NCBI GenBank assembly: GCA_035967665.1
Contig: JAYWLB010000044.1
Coordinates: 124,001 to 188,000, forward strand
Length of the DNA stretch: 64,000 bases
Direction of reading: 5' to 3'
Source: Arctic95D-9 sp035967665
Lineage (GTDB): Bacteria; Verrucomicrobiota; Verrucomicrobiia; Verrucomicrobiales; DEV007
A program made the translations under genes and the position numbers. Positions 24,068-32,571 of the stretch are shown piece after piece (within the stretch, counting starts at the first letter, position 1; the number at the start of each line of letters is the position of its first letter). Below the pieces are notes generated by a model that searched no databases, was not told the DNA's origin, and saw only the letters and a program-made list of their open reading frames with translations.

Positions 24068-25551
24068 AATTAGAAGAAGTTATTGAGTCTGTTCATGTTA
24101 AGTCGGTCTCCGGACCGATAGATATTGATGTGTCGGGAGTTTATTACGACTCACGGAAAGTCACCGAAGGAGGTGTCTTCTGTGCGTTGAAAGGTGTTGG
24201 TAGCGATGGTCATGAGTTCATTGATTCCGCGATTGAAAATGGCGCTGTTGCCGTGGTCAGCGATCAACCTTATCCGGCTGAGTTCTCCGGAACCTGGTTG
24301 CATGTCTCTGATGCGCGGGGTGCGATGGGCCGCATTGCTGCCAATCTCGAAGGCAATCCTTCTCTGGAATTTCCCGTTGTGGGAATCACAGGAACAAACG
24401 GCAAGACGACGACTGCTTTTCTTGTCCACTATCTGCTTCAGACGGTCCTGCATCGCGCGGGTATGATCGGAACGGTTCATTATGCGACCGGGGCTGAGTT
24501 CTACGATGCTCCTCATACCACGCCTGAAGCCCCTGATCTTCACAAGCTTCTTCGCGAGATGCGTGATGCTGACTGTCGCGGTGTCGCGATGGAGGTTTCC
24601 TCACACGGGCTTGCTCAGAAGCGGGTCGAAGGGGTTGCTTTCAATGTGGGTGTCTTCACGAACCTTTCTCAGGATCATCTCGATTATCATTCCAACATGG
24701 ATGATTACTTTACGGCAAAGGGGCTCCTCTTTGCCCAGATGGAAAGAGAGCAGGCCAAGGACGGGGTCGCTTTGATTAATGCTGACGATATCTATGGCGA
24801 CCGGCTTTTGAAGATGCCGTTTGAGCGGGTGAAAAAGCTCAGTTACGGCCGCTCCGCCGGTTCGGATTTCCTGATTGGTGATATCCGTTCCGATTTCAAC
24901 GGGACTCAGTTTACCTTGAAATACAAGGAGCGTTCCTTCCTTGTGAGGACACCCCTGATCGGTGATTTCAATGTCTATAACACTGTTGCCGCAATTGCAT
25001 CCGCCAACGCGGTGGGCTTGAATTTACGTGAAGTCATCAGCAAAATGGCCGATGCACCGCAGGTTCCCGGGCGTCTTGAAGCGGTCAGTGGAAGACAGAT
25101 CAATTACCGTGTCTTCGTCGACTACGCCCATACTCCTGATGCGCTCGTGAATGTGCTTCGATCCCTTCGTGGCTTGTCGCCAAACCGTATCATCACCGTA
25201 TTCGGTTGTGGTGGTGACAGGGATGTTTTGAAGCGCCCCCAGATGTCGCTTGCGGCTGAGGAGGGGAGTGATTTTTGCATCCTGACATCGGACAATCCGA
25301 GAACTGAGGATCCAAAACAAATTTTGGAGGATGCCGGGAAAGGATTCCTCGGTTCCGAATATGAAGTGATTGCAGACCGCCGCATGGCGATCAAGCACGC
25401 CATCGAGATTGCAGGTGAACGGGATATTGTTCTCATTGCCGGAAAAGGGCACGAGACCTATCAGGAGATCAATGGCGTCCGTCATGAGTTTGATGATCGC
25501 AAAGAGGCTAAGCGCCAAATCAACCTGAGAGCTGAGAGGGGGGAAGGATGA
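24064..25551 (+). CDS. murE: UDP-MurNAc-tripeptide synthetase, meso-diaminopimelate type
   Basis: The cytosolic ligase adds the third residue of the stem peptide. The 495-residue protein has the three Mur-ligase domains: N-terminal UDP-binding (VYYDSRKVTEGGVFCALKG), central ATPase (VGITGTNGKTTTAF with the P-loop, and MEVSSHGLAQKRVEG), and C-terminal (VFVDYAHTPDAL). The DNPRTEDP motif, where the Arg contacts the incoming amino acid, indicates meso-diaminopimelate rather than lysine as substrate. The carbamylated Lys region (DYFTAKGLLF) is present. It overlaps ftsI and murF by 4 bases each, showing tight co-translation. Confidence 0.97.
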   Translation: MKLEEVIESVHVKSVSGPIDIDVSGVYYDSRKVTEGGVFCALKGVGSDGHEFIDSAIENGAVAVVSDQPYPAEFSGTWLHVSDARGAMGRIAANLEGNPSLEFPVVGITGTNGKTTTAFLVHYLLQTVLHRAGMIGTVHYATGAEFYDAPHTTPEAPDLHKLLREMRDADCRGVAMEVSSHGLAQKRVEGVAFNVGVFTNLSQDHLDYHSNMDDYFTAKGLLFAQMEREQAKDGVALINADDIYGDRLLKMPFERVKKLSYGRSAGSDFLIGDIRSDFNGTQFTLKYKERSFLVRTPLIGDFNVYNTVAAIASANAVGLNLREVISKMADAPQVPGRLEAVSGRQINYRVFVDYAHTPDALVNVLRSLRGLSPNRIITVFGCGGDRDVLKRPQMSLAAEEGSDFCILTSDNPRTEDPKQILEDAGKGFLGSEYEVIADRRMAIKHAIEIAGERDIVLIAGKGHETYQEINGVRHEFDDRKEAKRQINLRAERGEG

Positions 25552-26918
25552 TTCCTGCTTCTCAGTTACAGATCGCTGAATGGGTTGACGGGGCTCTGAT
25601 TCAGGGGCGTCCCGCTTCGATGATTGAATCGGTTTCAACTGACTCGCGAAAAGTGGGGCAAAGCCAGATTTTTGTGGCTTTGAAAGGGGAGAAATTCGAT
25701 GCGCACCATTTTCTGAATGACGTCGCTGCCAACGGGGCTTCGGCAATTCTTGTCAGTGAGCTTCCCGCTTCAACCGAGTCCTTTGGCGGAGGGATTATCC
25801 GCGTGAAGGACACGCTCGCCGGACTCCAGGCAATGGCGATGAATCACAGACGGTCCAACCGCGATCAATTTGTGGTGGGGGTTACAGGGAGTAACGGGAA
25901 GACTTCCTGCAAAGACTTTCTCAGTGCCGTGCTTGAGGCTGACGGTGCCGTCAATAAAACGAGCGGGAACCTGAACAATCATATCGGGCTCCCTTTGACC
26001 ATTTTGTCAGGATCAGACACGGATCGCTACGGGGTCTGGGAAATGGGGATGAATCACCCCGGTGAGATTGAAGTTCTCGCTGAGATTGCGCAACCCGATG
26101 CCGCTGTGATTACGCATATTGGAACAGCGCACATCGAGTTCATGAAAACCCGTGAGGCGATTGCCGCTGAAAAGGCATCGTTGGCTGCAGCGGTTCCGGC
26201 GGATGGTTTCTGTGCGATGCCTCAGTCAGATCCGTTTTTCGGTTTTGTTAGGGATATGGTTCGCTGTGAGATGGTCGGGGTGGGCTTTGACGAAGGTGCC
26301 ATTCAGGCTCGTGAGGTCGTTTCTGTTCCCGGGGGGCGCACCGAGTTTATTCTTCATTCCGAATTTGGTGACGATGTTAAGGTGAGTCTCCCTGTTCGCG
26401 GTCGCCACATGGTCATGAATGGACTTCTCGCAGCGGCAGTTGGTTTTAAACGCGGAATCAGTTCCGCCGATATCAGTGAGCGTCTTTCCAATGTCGAGAT
26501 GACCGGCGGGCGTCTCCAGGAACGAATCATCAACGGGATGACTTTTCTGGATGACAGCTACAATGCCAATCCCGACTCGATGCTCGCTGCGCTTCGTGCT
26601 GTAAGCGAAGAGTCGGTCAGCGGCCGCAAAATTGCCGTTCTCGGCTTTATGGGGGAGCTCGGCACGCACGAGGAAAGTGAGCACCGCCTCCTCGGAGAGC
26701 GCGTTGTCGAAATGGGAATCGATACTCTTGTTACCGTCGGCGAAAGGGCTTCTTTGATCAATGAGGGAGCAGCTAGCCTGACGGGGGATAATTTGAATTT
26801 TAAAGATCACGGCGCTGCTGCCGAGTATCTGCGAAGCCATGCAACTGCAGGCGATCTTCTTCTCGTGAAGGGGAGTCGTGCAGCGGGAATGGAGCAGGTC
26901 ATCACGCTTTTTAACTGA
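25548..26918 (+). CDS. murF: UDP-MurNAc-tripeptide--D-Ala-D-Ala ligase
   Basis: MurF adds D-Ala-D-Ala to complete the UDP-MurNAc-pentapeptide in the cytosol. The 456-residue protein has the MurF opening (DSRKVGQSQIFVALKGEKFDAH), the P-loop VVGVTGSNGKTSCKDFL, the NLNNHIGLPLTIL motif and WEMGMNHPGEI. The C-terminal domain has DDSYNANPDSMLAALRA. The length matches the family. It overlaps murE by 4 bases and mraY starts 7 bases after its stop. Confidence 0.97.
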   Translation: MIPASQLQIAEWVDGALIQGRPASMIESVSTDSRKVGQSQIFVALKGEKFDAHHFLNDVAANGASAILVSELPASTESFGGGIIRVKDTLAGLQAMAMNHRRSNRDQFVVGVTGSNGKTSCKDFLSAVLEADGAVNKTSGNLNNHIGLPLTILSGSDTDRYGVWEMGMNHPGEIEVLAEIAQPDAAVITHIGTAHIEFMKTREAIAAEKASLAAAVPADGFCAMPQSDPFFGFVRDMVRCEMVGVGFDEGAIQAREVVSVPGGRTEFILHSEFGDDVKVSLPVRGRHMVMNGLLAAAVGFKRGISSADISERLSNVEMTGGRLQERIINGMTFLDDSYNANPDSMLAALRAVSEESVSGRKIAVLGFMGELGTHEESEHRLLGERVVEMGIDTLVTVGERASLINEGAASLTGDNLNFKDHGAAAEYLRSHATAGDLLLVKGSRAAGMEQVITLFN

Positions 26919-26925
26919 TTTTGTT

Positions 26926-28038
26926 ATGTTGTATTATTTGCACCAACTCAAAGATGCCTATGAGCATCTCGAAGTGCTGAATGTTTTTCAGTATCAAACT
27001 TTTCGCGCCGCCGGTGCGGCTCTCACTGCTTTCCTCTTGTGTCTGCTGCTGGGCAACTGGGTTATTCTCAAGCTCACAGCGCTCAAGATCGGTCAACCGG
27101 TGAGGACGAAGGAGGAAGTGAACAAGCTTGCCGAACTCCACGGCGGTAAGACCGGAACTCCGACGATGGGTGGAATTCTGATTGTCGGAGCTGTGCTCAT
27201 TTCCGCTTTGCTCTGGGCCCGGGTGACCAATCCGTTTATTCAGACGCTTATTTTTGTGACCATTGGAACGGGGCTTCTCGGCTTTTTCGATGACTATCTG
27301 AAAGTCACTAAAAAGAATTCAGTGGGCGTTCGGGGAAAGGTGAAGCTGGTCGTTCAGCTCGCGATTTCCCTGGTCGCGGTTGGTTTCCTCTATCTCCATC
27401 CGGATACAGGTGAGTATATACGGAAACTCTACCTGCCATCGGTGAAGTATCCGGTGATCGAGGACATGGGTATCTTTACTTTCGTGTTTCTGCCGCTTGT
27501 GATTATCGGCTGTTCAAATGCCGTAAATCTCACCGATGGTCTCGATGGACTGGCTGCCGGTTGCACGGTCACGACCGCGGCTACTTTTGCCATTTTTACC
27601 TACGTGGCAGGGCACCAGGTGATTGCGGAGGATTATCTCCTCGTTCCTTATAACAAGCATGCCGGCGAGGTTTCGATCTTCTGCGCGGCGCTCGCGGGTG
27701 CGGGGCTCGGCTTTCTGTGGTTCAACTGCCACCCGGCACGCGTCTTCATGGGGGATACCGGATCACTTTCAATCGGTGGAATGCTCGGGATGGTCGCGAT
27801 TTGCTGCAAGCAGGAGCTTCTCCTCGTTATCGTCGGATTCGTTTTCGTGATGGAGGCTATGTCGGTCATTCTTCAGGTTGCGAGTTTTAAGACAACCGGG
27901 AAGCGCATTTTCAAGATGTCTCCGATCCATCACCATTTTGAGTTGTCGGGCTGGGAGGAAAGCAAGGTGATTAACCGCTTTTGGATTATTTCGATCATTG
28001 CGGCAATGATAGGCCTGATGACTTTGAAGCTTCGTTAG
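26926..28038 (+). CDS. mraY: Phospho-MurNAc-pentapeptide transferase
   Basis: MraY is the membrane enzyme that moves phospho-MurNAc-pentapeptide to undecaprenyl phosphate, forming lipid I. I place the start at ATG 26926 (370 residues, MLYYLHQL), since the open frame upstream lies inside murF. There are about ten transmembrane segments. Signatures are GKTGTPTMGGILI, the FFDDYLKVTKKNSVG catalytic Asp loop, NAVNLTDGLDGLAAG and FMGDTGSLSIGG, and near the end SPIHHHFELSGW. It belongs to the dcw operon, 1 base before murD. Confidence 0.97.
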   Translation: MLYYLHQLKDAYEHLEVLNVFQYQTFRAAGAALTAFLLCLLLGNWVILKLTALKIGQPVRTKEEVNKLAELHGGKTGTPTMGGILIVGAVLISALLWARVTNPFIQTLIFVTIGTGLLGFFDDYLKVTKKNSVGVRGKVKLVVQLAISLVAVGFLYLHPDTGEYIRKLYLPSVKYPVIEDMGIFTFVFLPLVIIGCSNAVNLTDGLDGLAAGCTVTTAATFAIFTYVAGHQVIAEDYLLVPYNKHAGEVSIFCAALAGAGLGFLWFNCHPARVFMGDTGSLSIGGMLGMVAICCKQELLLVIVGFVFVMEAMSVILQVASFKTTGKRIFKMSPIHHHFELSGWEESKVINRFWIISIIAAMIGLMTLKLR

Positions 28039-28039
28039 T

Positions 28040-29356
28040 ATGGATCTGAAGGGACAACGCGTTGCCATTCTCGGCGCAGGGGGAAGCGGGCTTGCTGCGG
28101 CAGCTCTCGCTCTTGCGTGTGGTGCCAGCGTCGAAGCCTTTGACAGCGGCGATTCTGAGAAGCTGAGAGATGCCGTCGACCGTTTTGAGGCAGCCGGTGT
28201 CAGGTTAATCACGGGGGATGCTGCGCTTACTCCCGAAGGAAAATATGATCTTACAGTACTGAGTCCGGGGATCGCCCTCTCGTGGCCGATTGCTCAGGTT
28301 TTTGCGGCTGTTTCGACGGAGCTGGTAGGCGAGATCGAGCTCGCGTTTCGTGCCAATACGGCACCTGTGATTGCAATCACGGGGACGAATGGCAAGACAA
28401 CGACGACCTCTCTCATTACCGCGATGTTGAAGGGGGCCGGACTTAAGGCCGTGGCGGCGGGGAACATTGGATTGCCCTTCAGTGAAGTGGTTCTTTCCGG
28501 TGAGAATTACGATTGGATCGTGTTAGAGCTCAGCTCGTTTCAACTGGAGACAATCTCGACCTTTTCGTCCCCGATTGCGATCTGGTTGAATTTTGCTCCT
28601 GACCACATGGACCGCTACGAAGCGGTTGAAGATTACCGGGCTGCCAAGGAGCGTATTTTCATGAATCGTTCCGACGGTTCGGTGGCGATTGTCCGCAAGG
28701 GCGAAGAGGTGGCGCCGGAGTGGCCGCGCATCGAGTTTTCCGCTTTCGATGAGGGGGCTGACTATTTTTATTCGGGTGGTCTGATCGCTCAAGCCGGAGT
28801 GAGTGATACCTTTGATTTTGCCTCCTGCCAACTCCAGGGGCGGCACAATGCTGAGAATATGATGGTCGCTCTTGCGGTTGCGGATCATCTCTCCCTTGAC
28901 CGGGAGGCCGTTTTGCCTGCTTTGCTCTCTTTTCTTCCCCCGGCGCACCGTTGTGAGAAGGTCGGGCAGAAAGACGGGGTCATCTTCGTGAACGATTCCA
29001 AGTCCACCAATCTGCACTCACTTGAGAGCGCGCTCTCGGGGCAGGATGAGCCTGTCGTTTTGATTGTCGGGGGAAAGGACAAAGGTCTCGATTTCTCCAC
29101 CTTAACCGGACTCGTTTCAAGCAAGGTGAAGCACGCCGTTTGTATGGGGGAGATTGCCTCTTCCATCTCGGAACTCTGGGGCGGCACCGTTCCCTGTGAG
29201 TGCGCTGAGAACCTCCCCGCAGCCGCCGGCAAAGCGTTCGCCGCAGCCGCTGAAGGGGATGTGGTTCTCTTTTCGCCGGGAACTTCGAGCTTCGATATGT
29301 TTTCCGGCTACGAGGCGCGTGGCGATGCCTTTCGCGATGCGGTGGCCAATTTGTAA
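28040..29356 (+). CDS. murD: UDP-MurNAc-L-alanine--D-glutamate ligase
   Basis: MurD adds D-Glu to UDP-MurNAc-L-Ala in the cytosol. The 438-residue protein starts with a Rossmann-like UDP-binding domain (VAILGAGGSGLAAAALA). The P-loop VIAITGTNGKTTTTSLI follows, then ELSSFQLETI and LNFAPDHMDRYEAVEDYRAAK with the carbamylated-Lys region. The C-terminal domain has FVNDSKSTNLHSLESAL and ends with FSPGTSSFDMF. The length fits the family. The D-Ala-adding and meso-DAP-adding ligases are encoded just upstream; murC is not in this cluster. Confidence 0.97.
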   Translation: MDLKGQRVAILGAGGSGLAAAALALACGASVEAFDSGDSEKLRDAVDRFEAAGVRLITGDAALTPEGKYDLTVLSPGIALSWPIAQVFAAVSTELVGEIELAFRANTAPVIAITGTNGKTTTTSLITAMLKGAGLKAVAAGNIGLPFSEVVLSGENYDWIVLELSSFQLETISTFSSPIAIWLNFAPDHMDRYEAVEDYRAAKERIFMNRSDGSVAIVRKGEEVAPEWPRIEFSAFDEGADYFYSGGLIAQAGVSDTFDFASCQLQGRHNAENMMVALAVADHLSLDREAVLPALLSFLPPAHRCEKVGQKDGVIFVNDSKSTNLHSLESALSGQDEPVVLIVGGKDKGLDFSTLTGLVSSKVKHAVCMGEIASSISELWGGTVPCECAENLPAAAGKAFAAAAEGDVVLFSPGTSSFDMFSGYEARGDAFRDAVANL

Positions 29357-29363
29357 CTTTCTT

Positions 29364-29387
29364 CAACAACAACCAACAACAACAACC
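29364..29387 (+). promoter_or_regulatory. CAA-repeat, SD-less translation leader
   Basis: Just before the ATG of the LysM gene there is a stretch made almost only of CAA and AAC triplets with no purine-rich ribosome-binding site. Such unstructured A/C-rich leaders can favour initiation without a Shine-Dalgarno sequence. Confidence 0.5.
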
Positions 29388-30128
29388 ATGAGCAACAAGA
29401 GAAGAAATCGTAGAACCGCGAAAACATCCCGACACGGGGTAATGGGAAGAGCCCGGGCGAAGACCCGTCTTTCCGCCAATGTTACAGAGGAGCAGGGCTG
29501 GTATCTGGATTCCCCTGACATTCGTCTCACAAGAATTTTTACAGTCGTCCTGCTGCTTCACGCGGTGGCGATCGGTGGAATCATTGCTTTCAAAATGGTC
29601 GACAAGGCTTCGGATGTCAGTGGTATCACGATTTCGTCGAAGACCGAGGTTAAGGATGCCGTTCAGAAGAATGCGGTCGTGGCAAGTCGCGTTACCGATG
29701 CCCCTGCTGTAGCGAAGCCCAAGCCGGTTGCTGCGCCCCTTCGTAACGATCCGACACGCGATGACCAGTATCGTGTTCAGGCGGGTGACAACCTTCCTGA
29801 GATTGCCAAAGAGCTCGGTGTTCCGGCGCAGGCGCTTCGCGATAAAAATGCGATTATTTCTGACAACGAACTCTATCCGGGGCGTTGGCTTGATATCCCT
29901 TCCGGAGACGAGTTGAAAGCAGCCCCGCCGGTTGTCGCGCAGCCAGCTCCGGCTAAAAGCGCTCCAGCTGCCGCGGCGAGCACCTATTCGGTAAAGAAGG
30001 GGGACACTGCGTGGGGGATTGCGAGGCAGTTCAACGTGTCATTCGGTTCTCTCATGAAGGCGAATGGAATCAACAAGCCTGAATCGTTGCAGATCGGACA
30101 GACCTTGAAGATTCCCGCTTCGAACTAG
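29388..30128 (+). CDS. Membrane protein with two LysM domains
   Basis: The start is ATG 29388 (246 residues); the open frame upstream overlaps murD and is a shadow. A very basic cytosolic stretch (residues 1-25) precedes one transmembrane segment (about 45-66). A Pro/Ala/Lys-rich linker follows. Two LysM domains come next, YRVQAGDNLPEIAKELGVP (about 125-170) and YSVKKGDTAWGIARQFNVS (about 200-245), which bind GlcNAc-containing glycan of peptidoglycan. Its place between murD and ftsW suggests a divisome or septal wall-binding protein. It ends directly after the second LysM and has no enzymatic domain. Confidence 0.88.
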   Translation: MSNKRRNRRTAKTSRHGVMGRARAKTRLSANVTEEQGWYLDSPDIRLTRIFTVVLLLHAVAIGGIIAFKMVDKASDVSGITISSKTEVKDAVQKNAVVASRVTDAPAVAKPKPVAAPLRNDPTRDDQYRVQAGDNLPEIAKELGVPAQALRDKNAIISDNELYPGRWLDIPSGDELKAAPPVVAQPAPAKSAPAAAASTYSVKKGDTAWGIARQFNVSFGSLMKANGINKPESLQIGQTLKIPASN

Positions 30129-30155
30129 GTTACCATTTTACGACAACTTAGAAAG

Positions 30156-31301
30156 ATGCACCGGAGAAGCCTAACATTCCTGCTTTCAGCTGTTTCATTC
30201 CTGATCATTATCGGGTGTGTCATGTTGATCAGCACCTGCGTATTCAGTGCTCATGCTGATGCAGGTGACGGTTATCGTGAAGCGAAGCGTCAGGGTGTCT
30301 GGCTCGTGCTCGGTATCGCTACCTGCTGGGGTGCCGCGATGTTGGACTACCGCTTTTGGAAGCGAAATGTCTGGCTTCTTTTCGGTGGTGTTTGTTTTCT
30401 GCTCTTGCTGTGTTTCGTGCCGGGTATTGGTCAGGAGATCAACGGCGAGCGGCGATGGATCGGGATGGGGTCGTTTCAGATTCAGCCGTCAGAGTTGGGG
30501 AAGATTTCTGTTGTTGTCTTCCTCGCTTACTGGTTTTCCCGCTATCCTGATTGCGGCTCCCGCTTTCTGCGCGGGTTCGTGTACCCTCTCGCGATCGCCG
30601 GTGTTCCGATCGCCTTGATTCTCTTTGAGGTCGACATCGGCACCACTGCGGTTCTCTCCGCTACGACGCTCCTCGTTCTTTTCGTCGTGGGAGTGAACTG
30701 GAAGTTCCTCACCGGTCTCGGGATGACAGGTGTCGCCGGATTCCTCGCGATGCTGAGCTACGCGCCGGACCGGATGGAACGCGTCATGGCGTTTCTTGAT
30801 CCCGAGAAATACCGTCTTGGAGCGGGCTTCCAGCAGTGGATTTCATTGATGGCAATCGGATCGGGAGGCATGACCGGCCGGGGTGTCGGTGAAGGGCGTT
30901 TAAAAATGCTCTACATGCCGTTTGCCCACACCGACTTTATTTTTCCCATGATCGGCGAGGAAATGGGCCTGGCCGTGACCGTGGCGATTGTCATCGCGTT
31001 CATCACCATTGCTGTTTGTGGCTTTGTGATTGCTTTTCATTCACCCGACCGCTTTGGAACGATTCTTTCGATCGGGCTGGTGGGATTCCTCTCTTTTCAG
31101 GCCTTTTTGAATATCGGTGTGACCACTTCGATTATTCCGAACACGGGCCTGACACTTCCATTTGTGAGCTATGGAGGATCCTCTCTTCTGATCGGTTTCC
31201 TCGCTATCGGGATACTTGTGAACGTATACCGGCAGGGTAAGATCAGTGATGATCAGAAGTCGGAATGGGTGCACCGGAGACGGATTACCCCGCGTGTCTA
31301 G
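30156..31301 (+). CDS. ftsW: Septal SEDS glycosyltransferase
   Basis: FtsW polymerises lipid II into glycan strands at the septum together with FtsI. The 381-residue protein has about ten transmembrane segments. It has the SEDS signatures INGERRWIGMGSFQIQPSELGK, YRLGAGFQQWISLMAIGSGG and the closing PFVSYGGSSLLIGFLAIGIL. FtsW rather than RodA is chosen from the gene position next to murD. It is the last gene of the cluster; murG, murC, ftsQ, ftsA and ftsZ do not follow. A minus-strand gene starts the next unit 41 bases away. Confidence 0.93.
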   Translation: MHRRSLTFLLSAVSFLIIIGCVMLISTCVFSAHADAGDGYREAKRQGVWLVLGIATCWGAAMLDYRFWKRNVWLLFGGVCFLLLLCFVPGIGQEINGERRWIGMGSFQIQPSELGKISVVVFLAYWFSRYPDCGSRFLRGFVYPLAIAGVPIALILFEVDIGTTAVLSATTLLVLFVVGVNWKFLTGLGMTGVAGFLAMLSYAPDRMERVMAFLDPEKYRLGAGFQQWISLMAIGSGGMTGRGVGEGRLKMLYMPFAHTDFIFPMIGEEMGLAVTVAIVIAFITIAVCGFVIAFHSPDRFGTILSIGLVGFLSFQAFLNIGVTTSIIPNTGLTLPFVSYGGSSLLIGFLAIGILVNVYRQGKISDDQKSEWVHRRRITPRV

Positions 31302-31342
31302 CGGACGTCGGCGGGGTGCCGGTTTTCTCGCCGCCAGAGGAT

Positions 31343-32509
31343 TTAGAGGATTCCGGCGCGCATGAAGATTGGCTTCAGGGCCACCTTGATTTTACGCGCG
31401 TTGCGATAGGCCATCAGTCTCAGCGAGTTCATGAACCCGCGGGTGTAGACTTTGACTGACATAATGTTGTAAGTGTTCTCTGCGTAGTCGAATTTGTAGG
31501 CCTCGCTGCCGCAAAGGAAGTCATACTCTTTGATTCCCATTAAAGGGAGGCGGTCCATCTGCCAGTGCAGAAGGCAGACTCCGGGGGAGCCGCCTGAATA
31601 GGGAGCGTCGTAGGAACCGATGTAAGCGTAGAATCGGGAGTCCGAGTGAAACCCGAGATCGAATGCGATGAGCTCTCCGGTTTTCGCCCGGACTTCAACG
31701 ATATGGATTCCGGTGTCCGGTTCCTGAGCGGCGTTAAGAATGAAGTTCCGGTAGCTCTCGTTTGCAAAGATGGAGTTGCCTTCCTTGCGGTGCTGATTTC
31801 TCTCGTGCAGCGCAGCAATATCATCAATGGTCGAAGCGGTGATCTGCGAGTGTCCGAGGAGCCTGTATTCGTGGCCCGGGGCAAGATCCTCGAGACGGCG
31901 CAGGGCGCGGCGGATTCGCTTGCGGAGCTTTGCTTTGGCTGCGACGAGAAACGATTCTCCGTCCTCAGAGAGTTCAAACCAGGGGCAGGGGCCTAAAACC
32001 TTCTCGTAGTAATCGAAGCCGGTATTGGGTGCATAGCGTTTGATCAGCGGCCAGAGATTGCCACGGTCGGAGAGCTGATGAAAGTGAAAGTGAAACCTTT
32101 TCTTCCGGGCGTGAGAGAATAGCTCCACGATGAATTGTTCGGCATCTTCCGCAGTCAAAGCGATGAGGTCCTGAAAGTCACACAGGCTGTCTCCGGCGAG
32201 GCGAATCCGATTGCCTTTCCGGTAGCAGGGAAGCAAAGCAACTACCTGCCCGTTTCTTTTAAGGACGAAAATCAGGGCTTCGTCGAAGGTGTTGGAGTAG
32301 GCCTCATACCAGGTTCGGTTCCATCCGAAAGACTGGAAGATCGCAGGCTTACCTCCGGTGAGAATCAGCCAGTCCGTGCGAATCCCTTCGAGCTCATCCA
32401 GTGCATTGATGCATGAGAACTCATATCGATCCGGTTGGCGTGAAGCCAACGGTGAGGGGCGAGTTTCATTCGCAACGGGAGGGTCTGACGCAGGATGTGA
32501 TGATGCCAT
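31343..32509 (-). CDS. FemAB/BioF2-like GNAT acyltransferase (copy 1)
   Basis: The 388-residue protein has no signal peptide. Its layout, an N-terminal strand-rich half (FQSFGWNRTWYEAY, then ALIFVLKRNGQVVALLPCYRK) and a C-terminal half (KLRKRIRRALRRLEDL, ELIAFDLGFHSDSRFYAYI, then GVCLLHWQMDRLP and EYDFLCGSEAYKFDYA), is that of the CelD/BioF2-like acetyltransferase domain. This family is related to the FemABX peptidoglycan aminoacyltransferases. It is thought to acylate polysaccharide, lipid or peptide. A similar protein is at 33.5 kb, so two copies flank a methyltransferase. Substrate unknown. It is transcribed away from the methyltransferase gene; the gap between them is AT-rich. Confidence 0.8.
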   Translation of the reverse strand: MASSHPASDPPVANETRPSPLASRQPDRYEFSCINALDELEGIRTDWLILTGGKPAIFQSFGWNRTWYEAYSNTFDEALIFVLKRNGQVVALLPCYRKGNRIRLAGDSLCDFQDLIALTAEDAEQFIVELFSHARKKRFHFHFHQLSDRGNLWPLIKRYAPNTGFDYYEKVLGPCPWFELSEDGESFLVAAKAKLRKRIRRALRRLEDLAPGHEYRLLGHSQITASTIDDIAALHERNQHRKEGNSIFANESYRNFILNAAQEPDTGIHIVEVRAKTGELIAFDLGFHSDSRFYAYIGSYDAPYSGGSPGVCLLHWQMDRLPLMGIKEYDFLCGSEAYKFDYAENTYNIMSVKVYTRGFMNSLRLMAYRNARKIKVALKPIFMRAGIL

Positions 32510-32535
32510 TCTCAGAAAATAGTTTTAAAACCGAC

Positions 32536-32564
32536 TTTCAATAAATATTAAATTGTAATATAAT
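32536..32564 (+). promoter_or_regulatory. Candidate promoter with leaderless start
   Basis: TTTCAA (32536-32541) and a perfect TATAAT (32559-32564) are 17 bases apart. The -10 box ends only 7 bases before the ATG at 32572, so transcription would start at or next to the start codon. No ribosome-binding site is present. Confidence 0.5.
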
Positions 32565-32571
32565 TATCATA

